A stretch of 64,000 nt of DNA from an uncultured Coriobacteriaceae bacterium (lineage in GTDB: Bacteria; Actinomycetota; Coriobacteriia; Coriobacteriales; Atopobiaceae), in contig CADCHF010000009.1 of assembly GCA_902801175.1 (NCBI GenBank), positions 1-64,000 on the forward strand, in the 5' to 3' direction. Under the pieces are notes generated by a model that saw nothing but the letters and a program-made list of their open reading frames with translations, was not told the origin of the DNA and did not search any database. Numbering within the stretch: position 1 is the first letter of the stretch; every line of letters begins with the position of its first letter. Below are positions 22,091 through 31,405 of the stretch, piece by piece. Both the position numbers and the translations under genes were made by a program.

Positions 22091-22878
22091 AGCCGTACCT
22101 CTCCCTCGTAGACCGTCTCGGCGGGTCCGGCCATCGTGACCGCGTGGTCCCTGCCGACCGTTATGTGAAGGTCTCCGCCGTCGAGATGCACCGTGATGGC
22201 CTCGTCGAAGGCGCAGTGGCCCTTACTCGCCGCTGCAGCGACAGAGGCGCATGCCCCGGTGCCGCATGCCATCGTGATGCCGCTTCCCCGCTCCCACACG
22301 CGCATGCGTAGCTCGTGGTTGGACACGACCTGCACAAACTCGACGTTCACGCCTCCTGGAAAAAGCGGGTGATGTTCGATGAGGGAGCCCAGCTCTGCCA
22401 CCAGGGCGGTCTCTGCGTCGTCGACGAACAGGACCGCATGGGGGTTGCCCACCGAGACGGGCGTGCACGTGACGTCCGCAAGGGAGGTGCGAACGACGAG
22501 GTCGTCGCTGACTATGGCTGTGCCCATGTTGACGGCAGCCGCGGAGACGCTCCCGTTGACTACCTGTAGCTGGAGCTCCTTCACCCCCGAGAGGGTCTCG
22601 ATGCTCAACGTCGTCTTTTGGGTGAGGCCGCGGTCATAGACGTACTTGCCCACGCAGCGGATGCCGTTGCCGCACATCATCGCCTCGCTGCCGTCGGCGT
22701 TGAAGATGCGCATCCTGAAGTCTGCGATGTGGGAGGGGGAGATGTAGATCATGCCGTCGGACCCTGCGCCAAAGTGGCGGTCGGAGAGCCGTCGCGAGAG
22801 CTCCGCGACGTCTGGCGGCACCTCCCCGTACACGTAGAGGTAGTCGTTGCCCAGGCCGTGCATCTTGGTGAAGTGCAT
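22087..22878 (-). CDS. dapF: Diaminopimelate epimerase
   Basis: A 263-aa DapF: MHFTKMHGLGNDYLYV N-terminus, first catalytic Cys in MMCGNGIRCVGKYVYD, second in MACGTGACASVAAA. It epimerises LL-DAP to meso-DAP for peptidoglycan and lysine synthesis. ATG 22878 is preceded by AAAAGGAG; the frame runs further upstream into the gltD terminator hairpin with no family match. It overlaps dapL by 4 nt and follows gltD after a 77-nt gap with an imperfect hairpin, so it may have its own promoter or read-through from gltD. Confidence 0.97.
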   Translation of the reverse strand: MHFTKMHGLGNDYLYVYGEVPPDVAELSRRLSDRHFGAGSDGMIYISPSHIADFRMRIFNADGSEAMMCGNGIRCVGKYVYDRGLTQKTTLSIETLSGVKELQLQVVNGSVSAAAVNMGTAIVSDDLVVRTSLADVTCTPVSVGNPHAVLFVDDAETALVAELGSLIEHHPLFPGGVNVEFVQVVSNHELRMRVWERGSGITMACGTGACASVAAAASKGHCAFDEAITVHLDGGDLHITVGRDHAVTMAGPAETVYEGEVRL

Positions 22879-22909
22879 GAGTTCTCCTTTTCTTGGTGGC
22901 AGAGAGAGC

Positions 22910-22948
22910 AGAAAGGGACGTGCCTTCCCCAGGTGACACGCCCTTTCT
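22910..22948 (-). terminator. Imperfect hairpin after gltD
   Basis: A 12-bp stem with one bulged base (AGAAAGGG-A-CGTG against CACGCCCTTTCT) and a 14-nt loop, then CTCTCTCTG on the minus strand. A weak or partial terminator between gltD and dapF. Confidence 0.55.
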
Positions 22949-22955
22949 GTTCTTC

Positions 22956-24383
22956 TTAGCGACCGAGCGCTGCGGCGACCTCGACTGCGCAAGCGAGGCC
23001 GTCGGCGATGGCGTTCACTACCAGCGAGGATCCGCCGCGGCAGTCGCCCGCCAGCCAGATCCGCTCGCTCACCCGATGCGCCGCACCCCGCGCGGGCGGC
23101 TCCATCCCCAGCGCCTCGAAGACTGCGGCCTCTGGTCCCGTGAAACCCATGGCGATGAGCACGAGCTGTGCGGGCAGTACCTGCTCGCTGCTTTCGATGC
23201 GTTCCGGCCGGCCGCCCGACCAGTCGAGCGCAGCCACGCGCAGCCCTGTGACCGCCCCGCCGTCCACGAGGACCTCAAGCGTGTCGACGCCCCACGTACG
23301 GGGGTCGCGCCCAAAGGCAGCTCTCGCCTCGAGCTGGCCGTAGTCGTCCTTGCGTACGGCGGGCCACTCGGGCCAGAGGTTAGTCTCGAGACGCGTCGCG
23401 GGCGGCTCGGGCAGAAACTCCAGCTGCCGCACGCTGCGCGCTCCCTGGCGAAGGGCCGTTGCCACACAATCGGTACCCGTGTCGCCACCGCCAATCACGA
23501 CCACGTCGAGCCCTGCAGCGCTGATGGCAGGTTCCCTGCCGTCGAGCAGGGCCTTGGTCGCATCGGTCAGGTAGTCCACCGCCAGCACGACCCCCTCGGC
23601 GTCCGCTCCAGGTACGGCAAGGCGGCGGGCCTGCCGAGCACCCACGGCCACGACCACGGCGTCGCTGCCCTCAAGCAGCTGCGCCGCCACCTGCGCGTTG
23701 GAAGCATCGCAGCCGCAGCGCAGCTCGATGCCGCAGCCACGCATGAGCTCTGCGCGGCGCTCGACCACGTCTTTGGGCAGCTTCATGTTGGGGATGCCAT
23801 ACATGAGCAGGCCACCGGGGCGGTCCGCCCGCTCCACCACGCTCACGCGCAGACCCAAGCGGGTCAGCTCCCACGCGCAGGCCAGGCCTGCCGGGCCCGA
23901 TCCAACCACCGTCACCGTGGGAGCGTCCGCTGCCGCCGGCCCCACCGCAATCGGCCCGTTCTCACGACTCCAGGCGTGGTCAGAGATGGCGCGCTCATTG
24001 TCGCGGATGGTCGTGGGACCGTCATGCAGGCCCAGGTTGCAGGCGGCCTCGCAGAGGGCGGGGCACACCCGACCGGTGAACTCCGGGAAGGGATTGGTGA
24101 GCGCTAGGCGCTCTGCGGCCTCGTCCCAGAGTCCCCGGTACACCAGGTCGTTCCATTCGGGAATGAGGTTGTGCAACGGACAGCCCGAGGGGCGAGCGCT
24201 GCCAAAGCTCATGCCTGCTTGGCAAAATGCCACTCCGCAGTACATGCAGCGACTCGCCTGGAGCCGCTGCTCCTCTGACGTGAGCGGAAGGGCCAGCTCG
24301 CCAAAGTCTGCCACCGACTCATGCGCGTCGCGCATGGCGTGCTCGTGCCGTGCCACCTCAAGATACGCTCCCGGCTTTCCCAT
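22956..24383 (-). CDS. gltD: Glutamate synthase small subunit
   Basis: The 475-aa subunit has an N-terminal double cysteine cluster (CMYCGVAFCQAG ... CPLHN, then CPALCEAACNLG) that ligates 4Fe-4S centres, an FAD-binding VVGSGPAGLACAW, and an NADPH-binding VVIGGGDTGTDC. It passes electrons from NAD(P)H to GltB. The start at 24383 is 4 nt after the gltB stop, so coupling is near certain. The complete gltBD pair gives the GS-GOGAT cycle together with glnN in this window. Confidence 0.96.
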   Translation of the reverse strand: MGKPGAYLEVARHEHAMRDAHESVADFGELALPLTSEEQRLQASRCMYCGVAFCQAGMSFGSARPSGCPLHNLIPEWNDLVYRGLWDEAAERLALTNPFPEFTGRVCPALCEAACNLGLHDGPTTIRDNERAISDHAWSRENGPIAVGPAAADAPTVTVVGSGPAGLACAWELTRLGLRVSVVERADRPGGLLMYGIPNMKLPKDVVERRAELMRGCGIELRCGCDASNAQVAAQLLEGSDAVVVAVGARQARRLAVPGADAEGVVLAVDYLTDATKALLDGREPAISAAGLDVVVIGGGDTGTDCVATALRQGARSVRQLEFLPEPPATRLETNLWPEWPAVRKDDYGQLEARAAFGRDPRTWGVDTLEVLVDGGAVTGLRVAALDWSGGRPERIESSEQVLPAQLVLIAMGFTGPEAAVFEALGMEPPARGAAHRVSERIWLAGDCRGGSSLVVNAIADGLACAVEVAAALGR

Positions 24384-24387
24384 GGCT

Positions 24388-27300
24388 CTAGGCCTCCTTT
24401 CTCAGCGACTCAAAGGCCAGCTCGATGGCCTCCTCGCGGCTCACGCCGCTCGCCTGCTCAACATCCGCGCGTTCCATGACCAGGCGGTACTCGTGGGGCA
24501 CCACCTTCACGAAGTGCCTCCGGGCCTCGGCAAACTGGTAGAGCAGCTTGATGCCACGCGGGCTTTGCGTGCGCTCCACGTGCTCCTCGATGAGGGCGCG
24601 CACCTGTTCCAGCTCGGTGTCGGTAGGCGCCAGCAGCTCGACCATGTCCTTGTTGCAGCGGCCCTCGAGCGTGTGCAGCTCGTCGTACACGTAGGCGATA
24701 CCCCCGCTCATGCCAGCGGCAAAGTTGGCACCCACCTCGCCGAGAATCACGGCGATGCCTCCGGTCATGTACTCGCAGCCGTGGTTGCCCACGCCCTCCA
24801 CCACCAGTGTCGCCCCGGAATTGCGCACGCCAAAGCGCTGGCCGGCAAGGCCGTTGACAAAGCCCCTGCCGCTTGTGGCCCCGTAGAAGGCCACGTTGCC
24901 CACGCTCACGTTCTCGTCGAACTTGTAGGTGGCTGCCGTATGCGGCCGTACCGACACGATGCCGCCAGAAAGGCCCTTGCCCACGTAGTCGTTGGCGTCG
25001 CCCTCGATGTTGAGGGTGATGCCGCGGGGGAGGAAGGCGCCAAAGCTTTGGCCGCCCGAGCCCACGCAGTCGATGGTGATGGCCCCCTCGGGCAGGCCCT
25101 CGGGATGGGCCTTTGTCACCGTCGAGCCGAGCATCGTGCCCACGCAACGGTTGACGTTGTCGATGTCGGCATGGAAGTGTACGGGCACCATGTGCTCGCG
25201 GGCGCTCGCCGTGTGCGGCACGAAGAGCGTGGCGTCGAGCGTCTGCTCAAGGTGCAGATCGGCGGCCATCTGGGGAAGATAGCGCACGCCGTCCGCCCCG
25301 GGAATCGCCTCGGCAAGCTGGGGCGTCGCCCGGTGCAGCAGGGCGGAGAGGTCGCAGCTGTTGGCCTTGTCGTGACCGTCGATGGTGCGCTGACGCAGGC
25401 ATTCGGGATGTCCCACCATCTCGTCCACCGTGCGGAAGCCGAGGGCGGCCATGTGCTCGCGCAGGCTCTCGGCCACAAAGGTCATGAAGTTGACCACGTG
25501 CTCGGGCTTGCCCGCAAAGCGGCACCTCAGGCGCTCGTCCTGGGTGCAGATGCCCACCGGGCAGGTGTCCTGATGGCAGTCTCGCTGCATCAGGCAGCCC
25601 AGGGCCACGAGTGGCATGGTGGCAAAGCCAAACTCCTCGGCACCCAACAGGGCCGCCACCGCCACGTCGCGGCCGTCCATGAGCTTGCCATCGGCCTCAA
25701 GCACCACGCGCGAGCGCAGGCCGTTGGCGAGCAGCGTCTGCTGGGCCTCGGCCAGACCCAGCTCCAGGGGGAGCCCGGCATGGTAGATGGAGTCGCGCGG
25801 AGCCGCGCCGGTGCCGCCGTTGGAGCCCGAGACGAGGATCTTTGCCGCCCCGCCCTTGGCCACACCGGTGGCGATGGTGCCCACGCCCGCCTCGCTCACG
25901 AGCTTCACGCTGATGCGTGCCTGCGGGTTTGCACACTTGAGGTCAAAGATCAGCTCGGCCAGGTCCTCGATGGAGTAGATGTCGTGGTGCGGCGGGGGCG
26001 AGATGAGCCCCACGCCGGGGGTGGAGTGGCGGATGCGCGCCACCCAAGGCCACACCTTGCGGCCGGGCAGGTGGCCGCCCTCTCCTGGCTTGGCGCCCTG
26101 GGCCATCTTGATCTGGATCTCGATGGCGCTGGAGAGGTAGCGGCTCGTCACGCCAAAGCGTCCCGAAGCCACCTGCTTGATGGCGGAGTTCATGAGGTCG
26201 CCATTGGGCAGGGGCGTCTCGCGGGCCGGGTCCTCGCCACCCTCGCCGGTGTTGGAGCGCCCGCCCAGGCGGTTCATGGCGATGGCCAGGCATTCGTGGG
26301 CCTCCTGCGAGATGGAGCCAAAGCTCATGGCACCCGTGTTGAAGCGCCGTACGATTTCGGAGGCGGGCTCCACCTCCTCGAGGGGCACCGGGCCAGAGGG
26401 CAGGGGTACCAGCTCGAGCAGGTCACGCAACGACACGGTGCGACCCGGCCGGTGGACCTCGTCGCCAAAGCGGCGGAAGAGCTCGTAGTCACCCTCGCGG
26501 CAGGCGCGTTGCAGCAGGTAGATGGCCTGTGGCGAGATGAGGTGCTCCTCGCCGGCAGGGCGCCACTTGGTGAGGCCCGAGCTTGCCAGCTGCGTAGGGG
26601 CAGCGTTCTTGGCGAGTGAGCATGCCTCGCGGTAGCGCTGGTCTGTCTCCTGCTGCACACCCGCGAGGTCGAGGCCCTCGATGCGGCTCGTCGTGCCGGC
26701 AAAGCAGCGGGAAACCAGCGTCTCGGCCAGGCCCACGATCTCGAAGATCTGCGCGGAGTGGTAGCCCTGCATCGTGGAGATGCCCATCTTGCTCATGATC
26801 GAGACGATGCCTGCCGTGACGGCGCGGTCGTAGTTGTCGCGGGCCTCGTGGGCGCCGACCTCCAGCATGCCCCGCTCCGCGAGGTCATCGATGCACTCGT
26901 GAGCCAGGTAGGGGTGAATGCCGCTGGCGGAATAGCCCACCAGTGCCGCAAAGTCGTGTGGCGAGATGGCGTCGCCCGTCTCCACGATGAGGTCGGTGCG
27001 CATGCGCATGCCGCTGCGGATGAGGTGGTTGTGCACGCTGCCCAGCGCGAGAAGCGAGGGGATGGGGACCTGTCCCTCGCCGGCCCGGTCCGAGATGATC
27101 ACGATGTTGGCACCGTCGCGGACGGCGGCCTCGACGGACCGGTCGAGCTCGTCGAGCGCCCGTTCCAGTGCGCCGTCGCCTGTGTTGGCGGGATAGGTCG
27201 CCGCGAAGCTGGTCACATGGAAGCCCACGCGCTCGACGCCCCTGATGCGGGCGAAGTCCTCCTCTGACAGGATGGGCCCCGAGAGCCTGATGAGCCGGCA

Positions 27301-28980
27301 GCTGTCGCGGCTGTCCTCCAGCAGGTTGCCGTGATTGCCCAGGTAGAGTACGTCGGAGGTGACCATGGACTCGCGCAGCGCGTCGATGGGCGGGTTGGTG
27401 ACCTGGGCAAAGAGCTCGTTGAAGTAGTCGAAGAACGAGCGGGGACGCCGTGAGAGGACCGCCGGGGGCACGTCGGAGCCCATCGATGCCAGGGGCACCG
27501 AACCGGAGGCGGCCATGGGTCGCACGACCTCCTCCACGTCGTCGAAGTGGTATCCGTGGCGGGCGAGCCGCTGGGTGAGGCTCACGTCGCTGTCGGCGTC
27601 GGGCTCGTCCTGCGCCGGCAGCGGAAGCCTGGTCACGTCAATCGTCTCGGTGTCCAGCCAGCTGCGGAACGGCTTGGCTCGCGCGTACCCATCGCGCAGC
27701 TCGTCGTTCCAGATCACGCGACCCTGGGCGGGGTCGACCACCAGCATCTCGCCCGGGCCCAGGCAACCTGCCTGCAGGATGGCAGCGGGGTCGATGTCGA
27801 TGGCGCCCACCTCGCTCGACAGGATGAGCCGGTCGTCGCGCGTCACGTAGTAGCGGGCGGGGCGCAACCCGTTGCGGTCGAGGACCGCACCCATGCGCAC
27901 GCCGTCGGAAAAGGCGATGGCCGCCGGGCCGTCCCAGGGCTCCATGAGCATGGACTGGTAGGCGTCGTAGCAGCGCCGCGCGTCCGAGAGCTGGTCGTTG
28001 CGCTCCCAGGGCTCGGGAATCATGAGGGTCATGGAGCGGGCGATGTCGCGGCCGTTCATGACCAGAAACTCCAGAACGTTGTCGAGGATGGCGGAGTCCG
28101 AGCCCTCGCGGTTGATGACGGGCAGCACCTTGCGGATGTCCGATCCGAGTACCGGGGAGTAGAGGTGCGGCTCGCGCGCCCGCAGCCAGTTGACGTTGCC
28201 GCGTAGCGTGTTGATCTCGCCGTTGTGGATGATGTAGCGGTTGGGGTGTGCGCGCTCCCAGCTGGGCGTGGTGTTGGTGGAGTAGCGCGAGTGCACCAGG
28301 GCGAGCGAACTCTCCACGGCCGAGTCGTTGAGGTCGAGGTAGAAGCGACGCATCTGGGTGGACACCAGCATGCCCTTGTACACGATGGTGCGCGAGCTCA
28401 TGGAGCAGATGTAGAAGATCTTGCTCTTAAGCTCATGGGAGGCGTCGCCGCGCTTCTCGATGGTTCGGCGGCACACGTAGAGCTTGCGCTCAAAGTCCTC
28501 TCCCGCGCACACGTCTTGCGGACGTGCCACAAAGGCCTGCAGGATGGTGGGCATGCAGGCGCGGGCGGTAGCGCCAAGGTCGTGGTCGTCCACGGGCACC
28601 TCGCGCCAGAAGAGTACGGGCAGACCCTCGGTGGCACATCCGTCCTCAAAGATGCGGCGGGCGTCGGCCACCCCGCGCTCGTCCTGCGGACAAAACAGCA
28701 TGGCCACGCCGTAGTCCCCCTCGTCGGGTAGCAGATGCCCGCACTTTTGCGCCTCCTTGCGGAAGAAGCGGTGCGGCACCTGAAAGAGGATGCCTGCGCC
28801 GTCTCCGGTGTTGGGCTCGAGGCCCTTTCCGCCGCGATGCTCAAGGTTGACCAGCACCGAGAGTGCGTCGTCGACCATGCGGTGCGAGCGCTCGCCCTTG
28901 AGGTGAGCCAGCGCCCCGATGCCACATGCGTCATGGTCAAATTCCGGTCGATACAGCCCGCCTGTTGTTTGGTCTGCCAT
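24388..28980 (-). CDS. gltB: Glutamate synthase large subunit
   Basis: A 1530-aa GltB. Near its N-terminus, FDHDACGIGALAHLKG holds the catalytic Cys of the class-II glutaminase, so an 18-20 residue propeptide is expected to be removed. A central domain, an FMN-binding synthase domain (GEGGEDPAR, KPGEGGHLPGRKV, NGGTGAAPRDS) with the 3Fe-4S cysteines in CLMQRDCHQDTCPVGICTQ, and the C-terminal beta-helix (GxxGxG repeats) follow in the usual order. It converts glutamine and 2-oxoglutarate to two glutamates. ATG 28980 is chosen because GGAGGAGAGGA lies 6-8 nt upstream. It starts 53 nt after the deacylase-like gene on the same strand. Confidence 0.97.
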   Translation of the reverse strand: MADQTTGGLYRPEFDHDACGIGALAHLKGERSHRMVDDALSVLVNLEHRGGKGLEPNTGDGAGILFQVPHRFFRKEAQKCGHLLPDEGDYGVAMLFCPQDERGVADARRIFEDGCATEGLPVLFWREVPVDDHDLGATARACMPTILQAFVARPQDVCAGEDFERKLYVCRRTIEKRGDASHELKSKIFYICSMSSRTIVYKGMLVSTQMRRFYLDLNDSAVESSLALVHSRYSTNTTPSWERAHPNRYIIHNGEINTLRGNVNWLRAREPHLYSPVLGSDIRKVLPVINREGSDSAILDNVLEFLVMNGRDIARSMTLMIPEPWERNDQLSDARRCYDAYQSMLMEPWDGPAAIAFSDGVRMGAVLDRNGLRPARYYVTRDDRLILSSEVGAIDIDPAAILQAGCLGPGEMLVVDPAQGRVIWNDELRDGYARAKPFRSWLDTETIDVTRLPLPAQDEPDADSDVSLTQRLARHGYHFDDVEEVVRPMAASGSVPLASMGSDVPPAVLSRRPRSFFDYFNELFAQVTNPPIDALRESMVTSDVLYLGNHGNLLEDSRDSCRLIRLSGPILSEEDFARIRGVERVGFHVTSFAATYPANTGDGALERALDELDRSVEAAVRDGANIVIISDRAGEGQVPIPSLLALGSVHNHLIRSGMRMRTDLIVETGDAISPHDFAALVGYSASGIHPYLAHECIDDLAERGMLEVGAHEARDNYDRAVTAGIVSIMSKMGISTMQGYHSAQIFEIVGLAETLVSRCFAGTTSRIEGLDLAGVQQETDQRYREACSLAKNAAPTQLASSGLTKWRPAGEEHLISPQAIYLLQRACREGDYELFRRFGDEVHRPGRTVSLRDLLELVPLPSGPVPLEEVEPASEIVRRFNTGAMSFGSISQEAHECLAIAMNRLGGRSNTGEGGEDPARETPLPNGDLMNSAIKQVASGRFGVTSRYLSSAIEIQIKMAQGAKPGEGGHLPGRKVWPWVARIRHSTPGVGLISPPPHHDIYSIEDLAELIFDLKCANPQARISVKLVSEAGVGTIATGVAKGGAAKILVSGSNGGTGAAPRDSIYHAGLPLELGLAEAQQTLLANGLRSRVVLEADGKLMDGRDVAVAALLGAEEFGFATMPLVALGCLMQRDCHQDTCPVGICTQDERLRCRFAGKPEHVVNFMTFVAESLREHMAALGFRTVDEMVGHPECLRQRTIDGHDKANSCDLSALLHRATPQLAEAIPGADGVRYLPQMAADLHLEQTLDATLFVPHTASAREHMVPVHFHADIDNVNRCVGTMLGSTVTKAHPEGLPEGAITIDCVGSGGQSFGAFLPRGITLNIEGDANDYVGKGLSGGIVSVRPHTAATYKFDENVSVGNVAFYGATSGRGFVNGLAGQRFGVRNSGATLVVEGVGNHGCEYMTGGIAVILGEVGANFAAGMSGGIAYVYDELHTLEGRCNKDMVELLAPTDTELEQVRALIEEHVERTQSPRGIKLLYQFAEARRHFVKVVPHEYRLVMERADVEQASGVSREEAIELAFESLRKEA

Positions 28981-29033
28981 GGCCGTCCTCTCCTCCATTA
29001 TTCTGATTGGTCCCCGTTGCCTCGTATGAGGTC

Positions 29034-30035
29034 CTATGCGAGGGAAATGGGAACCTCGTCCACGTTGTCCGGCGCAATCTGAAAGACGAGGGTCTGCTCG
29101 TTGACGAGCGGCGTTCGCGCCTGGTAGAAGATCACGCCGTCGCAAGGCGAGACCACCCGTGCCGTCACACGGCCACAGAGCAAATCCCTGATCGTTGCCA
29201 GTAGCTGGCCTTTCTCCACGACGCTTCCCACGCGGACTGCCGAGCAGCACACGCCGCCCGCCGGGACCTGCACGGGCACCAGTGCGCGCTCGGCCAGCTC
29301 AAAGGACTGGCTTCCGCCGTGGGCCCTGTGACGTGTGAGGCAGCGCGCTCCCATGAACCTCAGCAGCGAGCGGACCGCGTCCCGCGCGATTCCCTCGTCG
29401 GCCACCGTCGTCTTGCGGGTGTAGAAGGAATAGGCCTCCGTCCCGCAAAGGCGCCAGTTGTAGTGCAGTGTTGTGGTGTCAAACGAGCCGGGCTCGTAGT
29501 GGGTCACAAATGGCATGCAAAAGTCGGCACCGTGGTTTCCCCGTTCGCCAGGACCATGCATCACGCGCACGTGGGGTATGAAGTCGCCCTCCAGGTAGAA
29601 GCTGCTCAGATGGATGCCAAAGGTGAAGTCCCGCACCTGCTCAAAGAGCCCTGCCGCGATGCGCTGCGTCGTCTCACCGTTAGACGAGCCTGGAAACGAC
29701 CGATTGATGTCGGTCTTGTCGAGTGGCCAGAACCTGCGGCCGATGCCCATCGAGGCCGGGTTGGCACACGGGATGACCTGCACGAGGTGCCCGGGTGTCA
29801 GCTCCTTCGAGCGCTCCATCTTCTCGAGCCGCTCTACCAGCAGGGCGCAGACGAGGGTCTGCATGACCTCGTCTCCGCGTATGCCTGCAACCACGCAAAG
29901 CGATCGCTCGAGGGCGCTCGCATCGCCGCCCTTGCCCAGCGCCTTGCCCGACGTATCGATTCCAAAGGAGAAGGCGCGCACGTCAAAGGGGTCGCGGTAG
30001 GGGAGCTCCAGCGACAGGATGCTCTCTTCTAGCAT
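29034..30035 (-). CDS. Aspartoacylase/succinylglutamate desuccinylase-like protein, altered zinc motif
   Basis: A 333-aa member of the M14-like AstE/AspA family. The usual HxxE zinc motif appears as GIRGDEV, with R53 in place of His and E56 kept; FGIHLSSF supplies the third-ligand His. The C-terminus (SPCDGVIFYQARTPLVNEQTLVFQIA) is a beta-barrel of the lipoyl-like type seen in the family. Loss of a zinc ligand suggests it is a non-catalytic partner or binds metal differently. It overlaps its intact paralogue (30029-30979) by 7 nt, and gltB starts 53 nt downstream. Family enzymes deacylate N-acyl-glutamate or -aspartate; the real substrate is unknown. Confidence 0.8.
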   Translation of the reverse strand: MLEESILSLELPYRDPFDVRAFSFGIDTSGKALGKGGDASALERSLCVVAGIRGDEVMQTLVCALLVERLEKMERSKELTPGHLVQVIPCANPASMGIGRRFWPLDKTDINRSFPGSSNGETTQRIAAGLFEQVRDFTFGIHLSSFYLEGDFIPHVRVMHGPGERGNHGADFCMPFVTHYEPGSFDTTTLHYNWRLCGTEAYSFYTRKTTVADEGIARDAVRSLLRFMGARCLTRHRAHGGSQSFELAERALVPVQVPAGGVCCSAVRVGSVVEKGQLLATIRDLLCGRVTARVVSPCDGVIFYQARTPLVNEQTLVFQIAPDNVDEVPISLA

Positions 30036-30979
30036 GGTGAGCCTCCCAACACGCGAGCGATGAGGTTGCCTGGGTAGACCAAGGGGTATGCGCGCAGGGT
30101 AAAGATCAGCCCGTCAACCGGTGAGCACAGCTCCTGCAGCACCTCCGCAGAACCGCAGTCGAGAATGTGCCCAATGACCTGGCCCTGCGCGACGTCCCTG
30201 CCAAACTGGACGCATGGGACAAACATCCCAGCTGCCTCGGCGTGCAGGTAGCTCACCTCGTTGTCGGTGCCCACCCGGGGAGCTCGCACCAGTGGAAGAG
30301 GGCCTGTCCACACGCCTGCCTGTGCGAGCACCGAGAGTATGCCAATGGCCAGCTGCTCGCCAACCTCTGGTGTGATCCGCATGCCAACGCCCGCCTTTAC
30401 CACCAGCGTGGGAACCCCAAGGCTGTTCATGCTGTAGGCAAAGGTCCCGTTGAGCACCACGGCGCTCTCGTGGACCCAGACGTAGTCGACGTTGGCTTGC
30501 CGTGCGAGGGGCAGCAGGCGCTGCGCCGACTGCTCGTTCACGCGGATCTGCGGCAGCTCCTGTAGATATATGTTGCTGGCGTGCAGGTCGAAGGCCACTT
30601 GAGCACCGCGCACGTCCTCCACCAGGTCGGCCGCCATGGCTTCGAAGGGCGAGGCGTCGTGACTGCCAGGGAAGATGCGGTCCATGTCGAGGTCAAACTT
30701 CGGTATGCCCCGCTCGATGGCTCCGATGCCCATGGGGTTGACGGCGGGGTACACGTCGACCACGCCGGCGAGGTGCTGGGGCTGGCTCCGCAGGCGCCGG
30801 ACCAGCTCATAGACCACATACTGGCCCTCGAGCTCGTCGCCATGCATCCCCGTGACGATGCAGGCGCGGGGAAGGTAGGATACCTCGGCCTCGCTTAGGC
30901 CAACTGGCATGTAACGATGCTTGACAATGCGCATCCGCTCTCCGGTGGGGAGCTCGCGAACCGACACATCCTTGCGCAT
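30029..30979 (-). CDS. Succinylglutamate desuccinylase/aspartoacylase family protein
   Basis: A 316-aa AstE/AspA-like zinc amidohydrolase: GMHGDELEG gives H46 and E49 of the HxxE zinc motif and FDLHASN the third ligand His. YPAVNPMGIGAIERG and DLDMDRIFPG (substrate-binding Asn-Arg region) also match. The C-terminal domain resembles a lipoyl/biotinyl barrel (CSPVDGLIFTLRAYPLVYPG). It is the first gene of a probable unit with its degenerate paralogue and gltBD-dapFL. One reading is that it releases glutamate or aspartate from N-acylated forms to feed glutamate metabolism. That is inferred from family and context only. Confidence 0.85.
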   Translation of the reverse strand: MRKDVSVRELPTGERMRIVKHRYMPVGLSEAEVSYLPRACIVTGMHGDELEGQYVVYELVRRLRSQPQHLAGVVDVYPAVNPMGIGAIERGIPKFDLDMDRIFPGSHDASPFEAMAADLVEDVRGAQVAFDLHASNIYLQELPQIRVNEQSAQRLLPLARQANVDYVWVHESAVVLNGTFAYSMNSLGVPTLVVKAGVGMRITPEVGEQLAIGILSVLAQAGVWTGPLPLVRAPRVGTDNEVSYLHAEAAGMFVPCVQFGRDVAQGQVIGHILDCGSAEVLQELCSPVDGLIFTLRAYPLVYPGNLIARVLGGSPC

Positions 30980-31405
30980 GGGACCCCCTCTCGCCGCGTC
31001 ATCGGTTTTGTCGACATGGTAGGGAGGGGCGGTGTCGGCTCAGTAACCCTTTTATGTCGGGTTGGTTGAGCCAACGTGTCAACAAGATTTTGCCAAGGTG
31101 TCGTGCGTAATTCCGCCGTGTGGCAGGCGTGTTAATTCAGGCACTGCCAACAAAAGTGCAGGTAAAGGCGTTGTTTGGCAAATGTTGGCCGCACGGTAGG
31201 CGCAACACGAACGTAACGTGGCGGCACTCAGAAGCACACAACTCGGCGCAAGGACGCGAAACAAGGCAGCCTTAAGGTCTCTTCCCATGGGTTGCATCTG
31301 CGCCCATGCCAGTTGCCCTGTTTGGCACCGAGGTCCGCCAGCGCGTGCGGATGCCATTCGGGGCAAGCCCGAGGCGAGCCGATCCCTCAGAGAGGAGACA
31401 ACATC
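30980..31405. promoter_or_regulatory. Divergent regulatory region between deacylase pair and glnN
   Basis: 426 nt without a gene, AT-richer than its neighbours. It contains GTTGG-TTGAG-CCAAC (31062-31076) and further TTGGC or GCCAA pentamers at 31093, 31147, 31176 and 31186. A TTGACA on the minus strand (31078-31083) faces CATAAA, but the 20-nt spacer is long. Promoters for glnN (+) and the deacylase unit (-) must lie here, and the repeated pentamer may be a nitrogen-responsive operator (inference). No riboswitch recognised. Confidence 0.45.

Noticed and set aside
23698-26619. A 973-codon + strand frame across gltD/gltB
   Set aside because: It spans two well-identified genes on the other strand and shows only low-complexity His/Ala/Gly-rich sequence.
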